A stretch of 45,574 bases of DNA from Patescibacteria group bacterium (GCA_018818205.1 JAHISJ010000016.1:1-45574); one strand, 5' to 3'. Positions 25,549 to 33,427 are shown, numbered from the stretch's first letter. Numbers and translations: made by a program. Notes: generated by a model from the letters alone, not told the origin.

Positions 25549-25623
25549 GCATATAACTCTGAGTATGCGACACCCCATTTTGCTATCGCTTCATGGGACG
25601 TCGCATGCTCAGAAACGTTAAGT
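25549..25623 (+). other. attC-like recombination site 7 (type B)
   Basis: CATATAAC and CGTTAAGT boxes frame TCTGAGTATGCGAC (25558-25571) paired with GTCGCATGCTCAGA (25600-25613), with one wobble, then CCCAT/ATGGG. One of the best stems in the array. Confidence 0.75.
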
Positions 25624-25625
25624 GA

Positions 25626-25840
25626 AGTAAGCCTGGCTAACGCTAATAAAATGACAAACATGTCCAGTTCATGGATTGATAATAGAATGCCTAGCAGTGC
25701 CCCAGCATAATAGCGAGTACTTACTGCTGGATGGTGAAAAAAGAGACCTCGGTGATTTTGATATAAACTGTGTTGAGAAAAATTGTGACATCCAGAAACA
25801 AACTGTAGAGTAGTATTTGATTCTAGGAAATTACAAAAAC
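25626..25840. other. cassette interval without a recognisable gene
   Basis: No convincing gene. One plus-strand frame is open for about 50 codons to a stop at 25811-25813, ending EYLLLDGEKRDLGDFDINCVE..., but has no ATG or ribosome site and could be a gene remnant. This and the following attenuator occupy about 430 nt between the Nudix gene and the next cassette gene. Confidence 0.4.
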
Positions 25841-25868
25841 TTGACTTAATACATAAATACGTTAAACT
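25841..25868 (+). promoter_or_regulatory. promoter inside the array
   Basis: TTGACT (25841-25846), 16-nt spacer, TAAACT (25863-25868), about 27 nt upstream of the leader-peptide ATG. Cassettes rarely carry their own promoters, so this marks an autonomously regulated cassette. Confidence 0.65.
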
Positions 25869-25894
25869 CTAGCTAAGTTTAAAGTTATATTTGT

Positions 25895-25963
25895 ATGAAA
25901 TACAGAAGACAATCTACATCAATGTCTATGCGGATGATAATGCTTTGCCTCGGGCTGAGTTAA
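25895..25963 (+). CDS. 22-aa Met-rich leader peptide
   Basis: ATG to TAA encodes a 22-residue peptide ending SMSMRMIMLCLGLS. Four of seven consecutive codons (25922-25942) are ATG, and they end 5 nt before the antiterminator arm at 25948-25958, which itself lies inside the ORF. This is the arrangement of ribosome-mediated attenuators: a ribosome stalled at the Met codons leaves the arm free, while one reaching the stop covers it. The ribosome site is weak. Met starvation or drug-induced stalling would both fit. Too short for homology evidence. Confidence 0.55.
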   Translation: MKYRRQSTSMSMRMIMLCLGLS

Positions 25964-26022
25964 TCTTTGTGTAGTCAATTAACGCATGGCAACACAAATC
26001 AGCCCGAGGGGCTGATTTTTTT
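25948..26022 (+). promoter_or_regulatory. antiterminator/terminator attenuator
   Basis: CCTCGGGCTGA (25948-25958) can pair with TCAGCCCGAGG (25999-26009). The same middle segment can instead pair as AAATCAGCCC (25996-26005) with GGGCTGATTT (26009-26018), which is followed by a T-run and forms a terminator. The two folds are mutually exclusive. It lies between the leader peptide and the gene at 26059. Confidence 0.7.
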
Positions 26023-26036
26023 GTTATGCGTTAATT
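25977..26036. other. 60-nt palindrome, possible attC-like site 8
   Basis: AATTAACGCAT (25977-25987) and ATGCGTTAATT (26026-26036) are perfectly complementary and enclose the terminator stem. The ends resemble R'' (AATTAAC) and R' (GTTATGC/GTTAATT) boxes, and the next ORF starts 22 nt later. It could be an attC site whose stem doubles as a terminator, or only a terminator. Confidence 0.45.
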
Positions 26037-26058
26037 TATTTCTCATTTTTAGATCAGT

Positions 26059-27054
26059 ATGAAAACAATTGCAAAACAATACGAAGAAATACTTAAGCGC
26101 CCAACACGTGGAATAGTTCACTTCAACGATGTGTTCTCCAAACGTGATGTTGATTTTGACGCAGAATTAACAGCAATTACACGTAATCTCGGTAATTTTT
26201 CAGATGTAACTTTCCCAATCGGTCAAGATCATAAGCTGGCAGATTATGGAGTAAATTTGTTGCATGATCTTATCGCAGAACAAAATAGAATAATAAATAG
26301 TATTCGAGATAGAGTCGGGAAAATGATACTCCAAAATTTTACAGAGAAGGTTGTTCTTTCGGTTGTGAATTGTGCTCCGCGAAATAGTAAGACAACAGCG
26401 AATGGGAGAAATGGTGAAGATTTTCACTTAGCAATTACCGACAATGGACTTGAAATTTACGCCGTTCCTCTTGCGATATTACAAGCGCTTGAAACACGCG
26501 ATAAAATACTTGCTCTGTATCGTATTCCGAATGAGAAATTAAAGGTAACTGACGGTCTTCATGAGCAATTTCGTTCTTCTATCATTGCCACAACGAGGTA
26601 TTTTCCAGAAATCTTGGAACCAATTTTTGAATATCAAGATAGAAATAGCTTGATAAACGCAAAATTATTAGGAAAACATCCTGATGTAATCCCAAAACAA
26701 AAAAAATTGGCAGAATTTGCATTTGCTGATACATTCGGAAATGTTCGTATTTCTGTTAAGGACACAGAAATATTTAAAAGTTATTTTGGAAGTGGTAATA
26801 TTGGAGATGTAGTAAAAATGAGAGTTGGAAAATCAAAATCTGTTGATGCTTATTACACAACCTCTTTAAAAGAAATCCCAGATGGTGAATTGGGTATTTA
26901 TCAAAATGTAGCAGATAATGATAATTCTAAGGCCAGTTATTGGGAAATTGTGAAGAAGTGGTCTGTTGGTACACTTTGGAGAGCGGAACAATCTTTAGAA
27001 GAATTAAACCCGAATTTTAGGAATGAAGAAATTGTGGTTACTGAGAAGCAGTAG
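26059..27054 (+). CDS. possible SAM-hydroxide-adenosyltransferase-like protein
   Basis: A 331-residue soluble protein I cannot place firmly. The stretch VVLSVVNCAPRNSKT...FHLAITDNGLEIYAVPLAILQAL (about residues 97-146) resembles the VVDPGVGT...VGPDNGLL region of the SAM hydroxide adenosyltransferase (DUF62/fluorinase) family. The later FADTFGNVRISV (about 225) resembles the start of that family's C-terminal beta domain. The match is weak and the family's N-terminal TDFG motif is not obvious, so this is tentative. It is preceded by a promoter, a Met-rich leader peptide and an attenuator. If it does consume SAM, control by Met supply would make sense; that is inference. Confidence 0.45.
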   Translation: MKTIAKQYEEILKRPTRGIVHFNDVFSKRDVDFDAELTAITRNLGNFSDVTFPIGQDHKLADYGVNLLHDLIAEQNRIINSIRDRVGKMILQNFTEKVVLSVVNCAPRNSKTTANGRNGEDFHLAITDNGLEIYAVPLAILQALETRDKILALYRIPNEKLKVTDGLHEQFRSSIIATTRYFPEILEPIFEYQDRNSLINAKLLGKHPDVIPKQKKLAEFAFADTFGNVRISVKDTEIFKSYFGSGNIGDVVKMRVGKSKSVDAYYTTSLKEIPDGELGIYQNVADNDNSKASYWEIVKKWSVGTLWRAEQSLEELNPNFRNEEIVVTEKQ

Positions 27055-27101
27055 GAAAAAATGGATATTCAGGTAAAAATATTCATAATTAAAAACCATT
27101 T

Positions 27102-27509
27102 ATGACAAGATACATAATCGTTTGCCTATTCAGTGGGGTTTTGTTCGGTATAATCGATGGCATTATTAACGCAAACCCATTTGCAAAAAAGCTATTTGAA
27201 GTGTATAAGCCGCTAGCAAAAAAATCTGTTAACGTTCCTGTTGGAGTATTTATTGACCTGTTTTATGGTTTCGCAATGGGGGCAATCTTTTTGCTTACCT
27301 ATTCTTCTCTTCCCGGTGAAAGCGGGCTAACAAAAGGCATAGTCTTTGCTTTGATAGTATGGTTTCTAAGAGTTGTGATGAACGTTGCGTCGACATGGAT
27401 GACACTAGATGTTCCGAAGAAAACCTTATTCTATGTTTTAACAACCGGATTAATTGAAATGGTAATAATCGGAATTGTATATGGGATTTTTTTAAAACCA
27501 ATTATGTGA
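27102..27509 (+). CDS. membrane protein (last cassette gene)
   Basis: A 135-residue protein with four hydrophobic helices and short loops; no family recognised. Helix 1 is followed by GIIDGIINANPF and helix 3 by KGIVFALIVWFLR, resembling the cassette protein at 24551. It starts 47 nt after the previous stop with no attC-like site between them, so the two may form one two-gene cassette. A decayed site 9 follows. Confidence 0.65.
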   Translation: MTRYIIVCLFSGVLFGIIDGIINANPFAKKLFEVYKPLAKKSVNVPVGVFIDLFYGFAMGAIFLLTYSSLPGESGLTKGIVFALIVWFLRVVMNVASTWMTLDVPKKTLFYVLTTGLIEMVIIGIVYGIFLKPIM

Positions 27510-27523
27510 ATGAATCGGTGAAT

Positions 27524-27580
27524 ACATCATACAATAAAGTCTATCAGAAATTCATTCCACTTGGTTATCTCAAACATTAA
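27524..27580 (+). other. truncated attC-like site 9 (type A), right end of the array
   Basis: ACATCATACAATAAAGTCTATCAGAAATTCATTCC matches the 5' half of sites 1 and 5 closely. The complementary 3' arm is missing and a CAAACATTA remnant replaces CGTTA. It marks the probable right boundary of the cassette region. Confidence 0.6.
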
Positions 27581-27586
27581 TAATGA

Positions 27587-27615
27587 TTGTAATTTTCCGC
27601 AAAATCTAATAAAAT
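27587..27615 (+). promoter_or_regulatory. promoter of the permease operon
   Basis: TTGTAA (27587-27592), 17-nt spacer, TAAAAT (27610-27615), 36 nt upstream of the first permease ATG. Confidence 0.65.
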
Positions 27616-27650
27616 AGAAACAGTTTTAAAATTTCTTTTTCGAATAGAAA

Positions 27651-29072
27651 ATGAATAAAAACAAAAAGAAAGCGCTGTCCATATTCTCATTAATGATCAT
27701 GAACATTGCGCTTATTGCTTCTCTGAGGGGATTGCCCACAATGGCTGAAGAGGGTCTTGCAATAGTCTTCTTCCTTATATTTGCAGCTATTGTTTTTCTA
27801 ATTCCCGTTTCTTTGGTTTCAGCCGAGTTAGCCACAGGCTGGCCCAAAGAAGGCGGTATTTACGCGTGGGTAAAAGAAGCTCTGGGTGAACGCTGGGGTT
27901 TTACGGTCATATGGACAGAATGGCTGCAAAATATGGTATTTTATCCCACGGCTCTTGCAGCGACAGCCGGAATAGTAGCCTATGGATTCAGTCCAGCCTT
28001 GGCAGAAAATAAATTGTATACGCTACTGGTTGTTGTTGCGGTTTATTGGGGTGCTACCTTTATTAATTTGCGCGGACTAAAATTATCAACGATTTTTACC
28101 AATGTTGGTATCATTGCTGGTTTGGCGGTACCTGGTTCTATTCTCATTATTGCGGGTATGTATTGGGTCTTTTCCGGCCAGCCCTTAGCCATTCCTCCTA
28201 CTTTCAGTAATTTCATTCCCGATCTTTCCAATGTCAAGACACTCGTTTTTTTGACCGGGGTATTTTTGTTTTTTTCCGGGATGGAGGTATCGGCCGTACA
28301 TGCACAGGAGGTCAAAAATCCTAAAAAGGATTATCCAAAGGCAATTTTCATGTCTGCCATAATAATCGTTTCGTTATTTATTCTTGGTTCTCTGACCATC
28401 GCCTTTATTATTCCGCAAAAGGAAATCAGCCTGACTGCTGGCATCATGGAAGCGTTCGATAAAATATTTAGTACTTTAGGGATCCACTGGTTTGTCCCTG
28501 TGCTGGGTGTACTAGTTGCCATTGGGTTGGTCGCTTCAATCCTGGCTTGGATAGCTGGCCCTTCGACAGGTATATTAGTTGCAGCCAAGAATGGCAATCT
28601 CCCGCCCTTTTTCCGCAAAACCAATAAAAATAACGTGCAGATCAATATCCTTTTGATTCAGGGAGCAGTTGTTACCCTGATCTCCCTGGTTATTCTGCTT
28701 ATGCCTACTGTTTCTTCCTCATTCTGGGTCCTAACTGTTCTTGCTGCCCAGCTGTATTTGTTGGTGTATGTCATGATGTTCATTTCCGCCATTGTTTTGA
28801 AATATAAAAAACCGAAAGTAGACAGACCGTATGCGGTACCAGGTGGCAAGCTTGGCATGTGGATCACCGCTGGCATTGGCACAGTGGCAGCAATTTTCGC
28901 CTTAGCTTTAGGGTTTTTCCCACCAGGTCAGCTTAAAACAGGAGACATCTTCCTTTTTGAAGGCTTTCTTATATTCGGACTAGTCATTGTAATCGGTCTG
29001 CCCCAGCTGATTTACACCTTTAGGAAAGAATCTTGGATAAAAAAAGAAAAAACAATAGAAATCAATAAATAA
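27651..29072 (+). CDS. GadC-like amino acid permease, paralogue 1
   Basis: A 473-residue inner-membrane transporter of the APC superfamily with about 12 helices. The ASLRGLPTMAEEGLA segment in helix 1 (unwound substrate-binding region), SAELATGWPKEGGIYAWVKEALGERWGF and GMEVSAVHAQEVKNPKKDYPKA match the glutamate:GABA antiporter (GadC) group. It probably exchanges acidic amino acids, GABA or related compounds; the substrate is inferred. It heads a four-gene operon with two more permeases and an amidotransferase fusion (8-nt gap to the next gene). Confidence 0.88.
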   Translation: MNKNKKKALSIFSLMIMNIALIASLRGLPTMAEEGLAIVFFLIFAAIVFLIPVSLVSAELATGWPKEGGIYAWVKEALGERWGFTVIWTEWLQNMVFYPTALAATAGIVAYGFSPALAENKLYTLLVVVAVYWGATFINLRGLKLSTIFTNVGIIAGLAVPGSILIIAGMYWVFSGQPLAIPPTFSNFIPDLSNVKTLVFLTGVFLFFSGMEVSAVHAQEVKNPKKDYPKAIFMSAIIIVSLFILGSLTIAFIIPQKEISLTAGIMEAFDKIFSTLGIHWFVPVLGVLVAIGLVASILAWIAGPSTGILVAAKNGNLPPFFRKTNKNNVQINILLIQGAVVTLISLVILLMPTVSSSFWVLTVLAAQLYLLVYVMMFISAIVLKYKKPKVDRPYAVPGGKLGMWITAGIGTVAAIFALALGFFPPGQLKTGDIFLFEGFLIFGLVIVIGLPQLIYTFRKESWIKKEKTIEINK

Positions 29073-29080
29073 TAGAATAT

Positions 29081-30496
29081 ATGTCCAAACCTACAAAAAA
29101 AATGCTCACAGTTTTCTCCTTGGTCATGGTCAACATTTCCCTGATCGCGGCTCTGAGAGGATTACCAACTATGGCCGAATATGGCTTTAGTATTATTTTC
29201 TTTCTGATTCTTGCAGTAGTCATATTTTTAATCCCGGTTGCTCTGATTTCCGCAGAGCTTGCCACAGGGTGGCCGGAAAGCGGTGCAATTTATGTATGGG
29301 TAAAAGAAGCGCTTGGTGAGCGCTGGGGCTTTGTCGCTATTTGGACGCAATGGATACAGAATGTTGTTTTTTACCCTACCGCCCTTGCAGCCATCGCCGC
29401 CACAGCTGCATTTTTATATAAACCAGAATTGGCAACTAATCCATTATTTACCATAGTCATTATTTTTGTAGTGTATTGGGGAGCCACTTTTATAAATTTC
29501 CGTGGATTAAAAATTTCCACCATTTTTACTAATGTTGGCACTGTCCTCGGTGTTCTTGTGCCGGGTGTATTATTGATGGTTTGTGCTGCTATCTGGTTAG
29601 CTACCGGCCATTCCTCCGCGATCGAATTTAGTTGGGCTAGCTTTGTGCCAAATATGAGCAATCTCTCAAATATAGTGTTTTTAACGGGCGTGTTCCTATT
29701 TTTTGCTGGCATGGAAGTATCTGCTGTTCATGTCAAAGAAGTAGGGAACCCCAAAAAAGATTATCCAAAAGCCATCTTTATTTCATCAGTTATTATTGTT
29801 GCTATTTTCGCCCTAGGTTCTCTTGCTATCGCTATTATTACTCCCGCAAATGAAATCAGCCTAACAGCCGGTATTATGCAAACGTTCATGTCTGTTTTTA
29901 AAAGTTTGAATGTGTTGTGGTTAGTGCCGGTAATCGCCATAGTCGCCATACCAGGGATGATCGCTCAAATATTAAACTGGATTGCCGGTCCATCAAAGGC
30001 CCTTCTTGTTACCGCGAAAGATGGTTGCTTGCCGCCGTTTTTTCAGCATATAAATAAGCACGGTATGCAAACGCATATTTTTATTACTCAGGGAGTAGTT
30101 GTCTCAATTATCTCTCTTGTTTTTGTAATACTGCCCTCCGTTTCTAGCTCGTTCTGGATATTAACCGCGCTTGCCGCTCAAATGTATTTGATCGTGTATC
30201 TATTTATGTTTGTCTCAGCCATTGTTTTAAAATATAAAAGAGCGGATGTGAAAAGAGCATATACGGTTCCCGGAGGAAAAATCGGTATGTGGATTGTTGG
30301 CGGAGTTGGTATTGCGGCTGCTCTGTTTGCCTTTTTCCTTGGCTATGTCCCCCCGGCTGAACTGGAAACGGGTAGCATTTTCTTTTATGTCGGCTTCCTT
30401 GTAGTGAGTCTCTTGATTCTTGTCGGCGCTCCGCTTCTTATTTATGCTTTGAGAAAACCTAGTTGGGCAAAAAAAGTTGAATTAAAAGAAAAATAG
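29081..30496 (+). CDS. GadC-like amino acid permease, paralogue 2
   Basis: A 471-residue APC-superfamily transporter, clearly paralogous to its upstream neighbour along its whole length: ALRGLPTMAEYG, ELATGWPESGAIYVWVKEALGERWGF, GMEVSAVHVKEVGNPKKDYPKA and the C-terminal YTVPGGKIGMW are shared. About 12 helices. The helix-1 motif differs (AEYG against AEEG), a position near the substrate site, so specificity may differ. It lies 8 nt after the first permease and 25 nt before the third. Confidence 0.88.
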   Translation: MSKPTKKMLTVFSLVMVNISLIAALRGLPTMAEYGFSIIFFLILAVVIFLIPVALISAELATGWPESGAIYVWVKEALGERWGFVAIWTQWIQNVVFYPTALAAIAATAAFLYKPELATNPLFTIVIIFVVYWGATFINFRGLKISTIFTNVGTVLGVLVPGVLLMVCAAIWLATGHSSAIEFSWASFVPNMSNLSNIVFLTGVFLFFAGMEVSAVHVKEVGNPKKDYPKAIFISSVIIVAIFALGSLAIAIITPANEISLTAGIMQTFMSVFKSLNVLWLVPVIAIVAIPGMIAQILNWIAGPSKALLVTAKDGCLPPFFQHINKHGMQTHIFITQGVVVSIISLVFVILPSVSSSFWILTALAAQMYLIVYLFMFVSAIVLKYKRADVKRAYTVPGGKIGMWIVGGVGIAAALFAFFLGYVPPAELETGSIFFYVGFLVVSLLILVGAPLLIYALRKPSWAKKVELKEK

Positions 30497-30521
30497 TAAA
30501 TAGATACAACAGAATATTTCT

Positions 30522-31997
30522 ATGAAAAACAAAAAAAAAGTAGTAAAAACACTAACATTGTCGGTTTTTGGTTTGGCTATGATGAATGTGGCTGCGATTA
30601 TGAGCTTGAGGGGCCTGCCCATGATGGCAGAAGAAGGTCTATCCCTTATCTTTTTTGTGGCTTTTGCAGCTATCTTCTTTTTATTGCCAGTTTCTTTAAT
30701 ATCAGCCGAGCTTGCTTCGGCTTTTTCTACTGGAAAAGGTGGAGTTTACCTTTGGGCAAAAGAAGCATTTGGTAATCGTTTTGGTTTTATTACCATATAT
30801 CTTCAATGGATCCAGAATGTTATTTGGTTTCCTACGGTCCTAGCGTTTTGTGCTGGAAGTCTGTCCTATGTGATGGTTTTATTCTGGGATCCAAATCAAG
30901 TGAGCATGCTTTCTCAAAATAATTATTTCATCGTCATAGTAATCCTAGTGGTATATTGGCTGGCTACCTTCAATTCATTTAGAGGAATAAAAGCGGCCAG
31001 TAAATTGAGCACGATTGGTGTAATAGCAGGTACTTTGGTTCCGGGTATTTTTATTATCATATTAGGTGCAATATGGGCTCTTACTGGCCATGATCTGGGA
31101 TTTATGCATGTTCCCGGTGGAGGACAAGCTCGTCTTCTTCCTGATTTTTCAAACTTTTCTAGCTTGGCATTTTTAGCTGGAATAGTCCTTTTATATGCTG
31201 GCATGGAAGTTGGTGCGGTACATGTTAAAGATTTAAAAAACCCTCAAAAAGAATTTCCAAAAGCAATTTTTGTATCAATGGCAATTATCATTGTGATCTT
31301 TTCTCTGGGGTCTCTGGCCGTTGCTTCAGTGTTATCTCCAAATGAGATCAATCTTAATTCCGGGCTCATGCAGGCCTTTCATGACATGATAGTAAAATTA
31401 GTCCCAGCAGGATTTGTAAACCCAATTATTGCAGTATTGGGCTTTCTTACGGCCTTAGGTGTTGTGGGTGGAGTTGCTGCCTGGATAGCAGGTCCTTCAA
31501 AGGGCTTGCTCGCAACAGCCAGCGAAGGAGACTTGCCTCCATTTTTGGCTAAGATGAACAAAAATAATATCCAAACAAATATCCTATGGATTCAGGGTGG
31601 GATAGTGACTTTACTGGCTTTATTGTTTATCCTTATTCCAAATGCAAGCGTTGTGTTTACACTTCTTACCGCCATTACTGCCATTCTTTATTTAACCATG
31701 TATTTGTTGCTTTATATCACTGCAATCAAGCTTCGTTATAGCCACCCGGATTTAAAAAGACCTTACAGAGTGCCAGGCGGAAATTTTGGAATGATAACAA
31801 TCTGTTCTACCGGTATACTTGCAGTTTTGTTTGCCCTGGTGCTTGGATTTTTCCCTCCTTCACAATTGCATTTAAAAAGTCCGGCCACGTATGTAGTATA
31901 CGTGGTAATTGGGGTTATCGTTTTCTTAGCTATTCCATTTATAATCAGTGCGCTTAAAAAGCCAAGCTGGGTTAAAAAACCAGATTCTAATAAATAA
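30522..31997 (+). CDS. GadC-like amino acid permease, paralogue 3
   Basis: A 491-residue APC-superfamily transporter, more divergent than the first two but with the same landmarks: MSLRGLPMMAEEGL, SAELASAFSTGKGGVYLWAKEAFGNRFGF, GMEVGAVHVKDLKNPQKEFPKA and YRVPGGNFGM. About 12 helices, with longer loops after helices 3 and 5. Tandem triplication followed by divergence suggests transport of a set of related amino acids or of substrate/product pairs. Its stop is 5 nt before the next gene. Confidence 0.86.
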   Translation: MKNKKKVVKTLTLSVFGLAMMNVAAIMSLRGLPMMAEEGLSLIFFVAFAAIFFLLPVSLISAELASAFSTGKGGVYLWAKEAFGNRFGFITIYLQWIQNVIWFPTVLAFCAGSLSYVMVLFWDPNQVSMLSQNNYFIVIVILVVYWLATFNSFRGIKAASKLSTIGVIAGTLVPGIFIIILGAIWALTGHDLGFMHVPGGGQARLLPDFSNFSSLAFLAGIVLLYAGMEVGAVHVKDLKNPQKEFPKAIFVSMAIIIVIFSLGSLAVASVLSPNEINLNSGLMQAFHDMIVKLVPAGFVNPIIAVLGFLTALGVVGGVAAWIAGPSKGLLATASEGDLPPFLAKMNKNNIQTNILWIQGGIVTLLALLFILIPNASVVFTLLTAITAILYLTMYLLLYITAIKLRYSHPDLKRPYRVPGGNFGMITICSTGILAVLFALVLGFFPPSQLHLKSPATYVVYVVIGVIVFLAIPFIISALKKPSWVKKPDSNK

Positions 31998-32002
31998 AAA
32001 AA

Positions 32003-33427
32003 ATGTCAATGATCGATATTACTCCGCCGAGTCTTAATAATAATCCTCAGCAGGATATTATTGTGACAAATCTACAACCTTTACTCACTTTTTTTAATAG
32101 TAAAGGCGGTGCTGGAAAGCTCAACTATGATATTCATCTTGATACTTCTCCAAGATTCAACACTAAAAATACAATCAAGTATAATCAAGTTAAACAAACA
32201 AACGATTTAGTCAGCAGTAAATTAATTGAAGAAAAAAATAAACTTAAAGATAACAAACACTATTTCTGGCGTGTTCGGGCAACAGATGAAAAAAGTAATA
32301 AAAGTGAGTGGGCGGAATCCAGGTTTTTTGTGGATACAAAATCAGATGACAAATTCATGGACATGACCCGTGTCCCAATCAAGAAAGTAGAGGCCTCTTC
32401 TGGCTTTAATGTAAAAAATATTATTGATTATGACGATCCGGGCGAAGGCAGCTTCTGGCAATCCACTCCGCCTGGCGATCTTGTTCATTGGGTCAAATTT
32501 GACCTCGGTAGAGCTAAAACTATCTCTCGTGTCTGGATGCTCTCCAACTTATCTGGTCCGGACAATTGGCTTAAGGACTTTGTCTGGCAAAAATCTTCTG
32601 ACGGTAAGCATTGGTCTGTCGTGGCTGGAACGGACGTGAAAAAGAACGATACGTACCGCAATATTTTGGACTTTAAACCAACCAAGGCGCGCTATTTCCG
32701 TTTAATGATCAAGGACTGGCATGGCTATGCTCCACAATTGAACGAGGTCATTCTCTATTCGCCGGGTGTGCCTAAAGCGCCAAAACCTCCAACGGGCAAG
32801 TATGTGTTGGTTGTCGGTAATCAGCACAACGGCTTTACTTTTTCTGAGCTTGCTCGCCATATAGAGCATACTGGATTGAGACTTAAAACCATGACCGTTC
32901 CTCGCTATGAAGTCTCTCTTGATATGCTAAATAAACTACAAAATAAACCCGTTGCCATTGTGCTTTCCGGAAACAACGCTGACTACCCAAACCAACCCAT
33001 GTTCGAATATAATGGCGAATTCGAAATCATCCGCGAATCAAATATCCCTATTTTGGGAATCTGTTGCGGCCATCAGATGCTCTGTGCCGCGTATGGTCAG
33101 ACCTATATTGGCTCAATGGGCTGGTCAGATATTTCCTCTTTGCGCCTTGAAGACCGTCTGCCTCTTTCTCACATAAAAATCAGAAAAAAGAATGACCCTA
33201 TATTCAAAGGTATTCCGGACAACTTCACCGCTCCGGAAGTGCATGGCTGGGCCGTATTGCACGTGCCAGACATGTACGAGGTTATTGCCGACTCCGGCTA
33301 TGTCCAGGCTATTAGGCACAAATCAAAATTGATCTACGGCAAACAGTTTCATGCGGAGATCAAAGCTTCTTACAATCAAGGGGTACCCTTTATTAAAAAC
33401 TTTCTCAAGCTAGCACTGGCCTTTTAG
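32003..33427 (+). CDS. Fn3-like / discoidin (F5/8C) / class I glutamine amidotransferase fusion
   Basis: A 474-residue three-domain protein. Residues about 20-112 are an Fn3-like beta sandwich (HYFWRVRATDEKSNKSEWAESRFFVD). Residues about 125-253 are a discoidin/F5-8C carbohydrate-binding domain (WVKFDLGRAKTISRVWM, KARYFRLMIKDW, NEVILYSPG). Residues about 265-474 are a class I glutamine amidotransferase close to the GuaA type, with nucleophile Cys354 in LGICCGHQ and the His-Glu pair in GKQFHAE. There is no signal peptide, which is odd for Fn3 and discoidin domains. It lies 5 nt after the third permease and so is co-transcribed. The amidotransferase may hydrolyse glutamine or gamma-glutamyl compounds brought in by the permeases; that is inference. 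Confidence 0.82.
   Translation: MSMIDITPPSLNNNPQQDIIVTNLQPLLTFFNSKGGAGKLNYDIHLDTSPRFNTKNTIKYNQVKQTNDLVSSKLIEEKNKLKDNKHYFWRVRATDEKSNKSEWAESRFFVDTKSDDKFMDMTRVPIKKVEASSGFNVKNIIDYDDPGEGSFWQSTPPGDLVHWVKFDLGRAKTISRVWMLSNLSGPDNWLKDFVWQKSSDGKHWSVVAGTDVKKNDTYRNILDFKPTKARYFRLMIKDWHGYAPQLNEVILYSPGVPKAPKPPTGKYVLVVGNQHNGFTFSELARHIEHTGLRLKTMTVPRYEVSLDMLNKLQNKPVAIVLSGNNADYPNQPMFEYNGEFEIIRESNIPILGICCGHQMLCAAYGQTYIGSMGWSDISSLRLEDRLPLSHIKIRKKNDPIFKGIPDNFTAPEVHGWAVLHVPDMYEVIADSGYVQAIRHKSKLIYGKQFHAEIKASYNQGVPFIKNFLKLALAF

Noticed and set aside
21459-27580. Repeated palindromes as a CRISPR array
   Set aside because: Units are 70-195 nt palindromes with full genes between them and irregular spacing; no cas genes and no uniform spacers.
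27651-32000. Three permeases as a glutamate acid-resistance system
   Set aside because: No glutamate decarboxylase gene is near, so acid resistance is unsupported.
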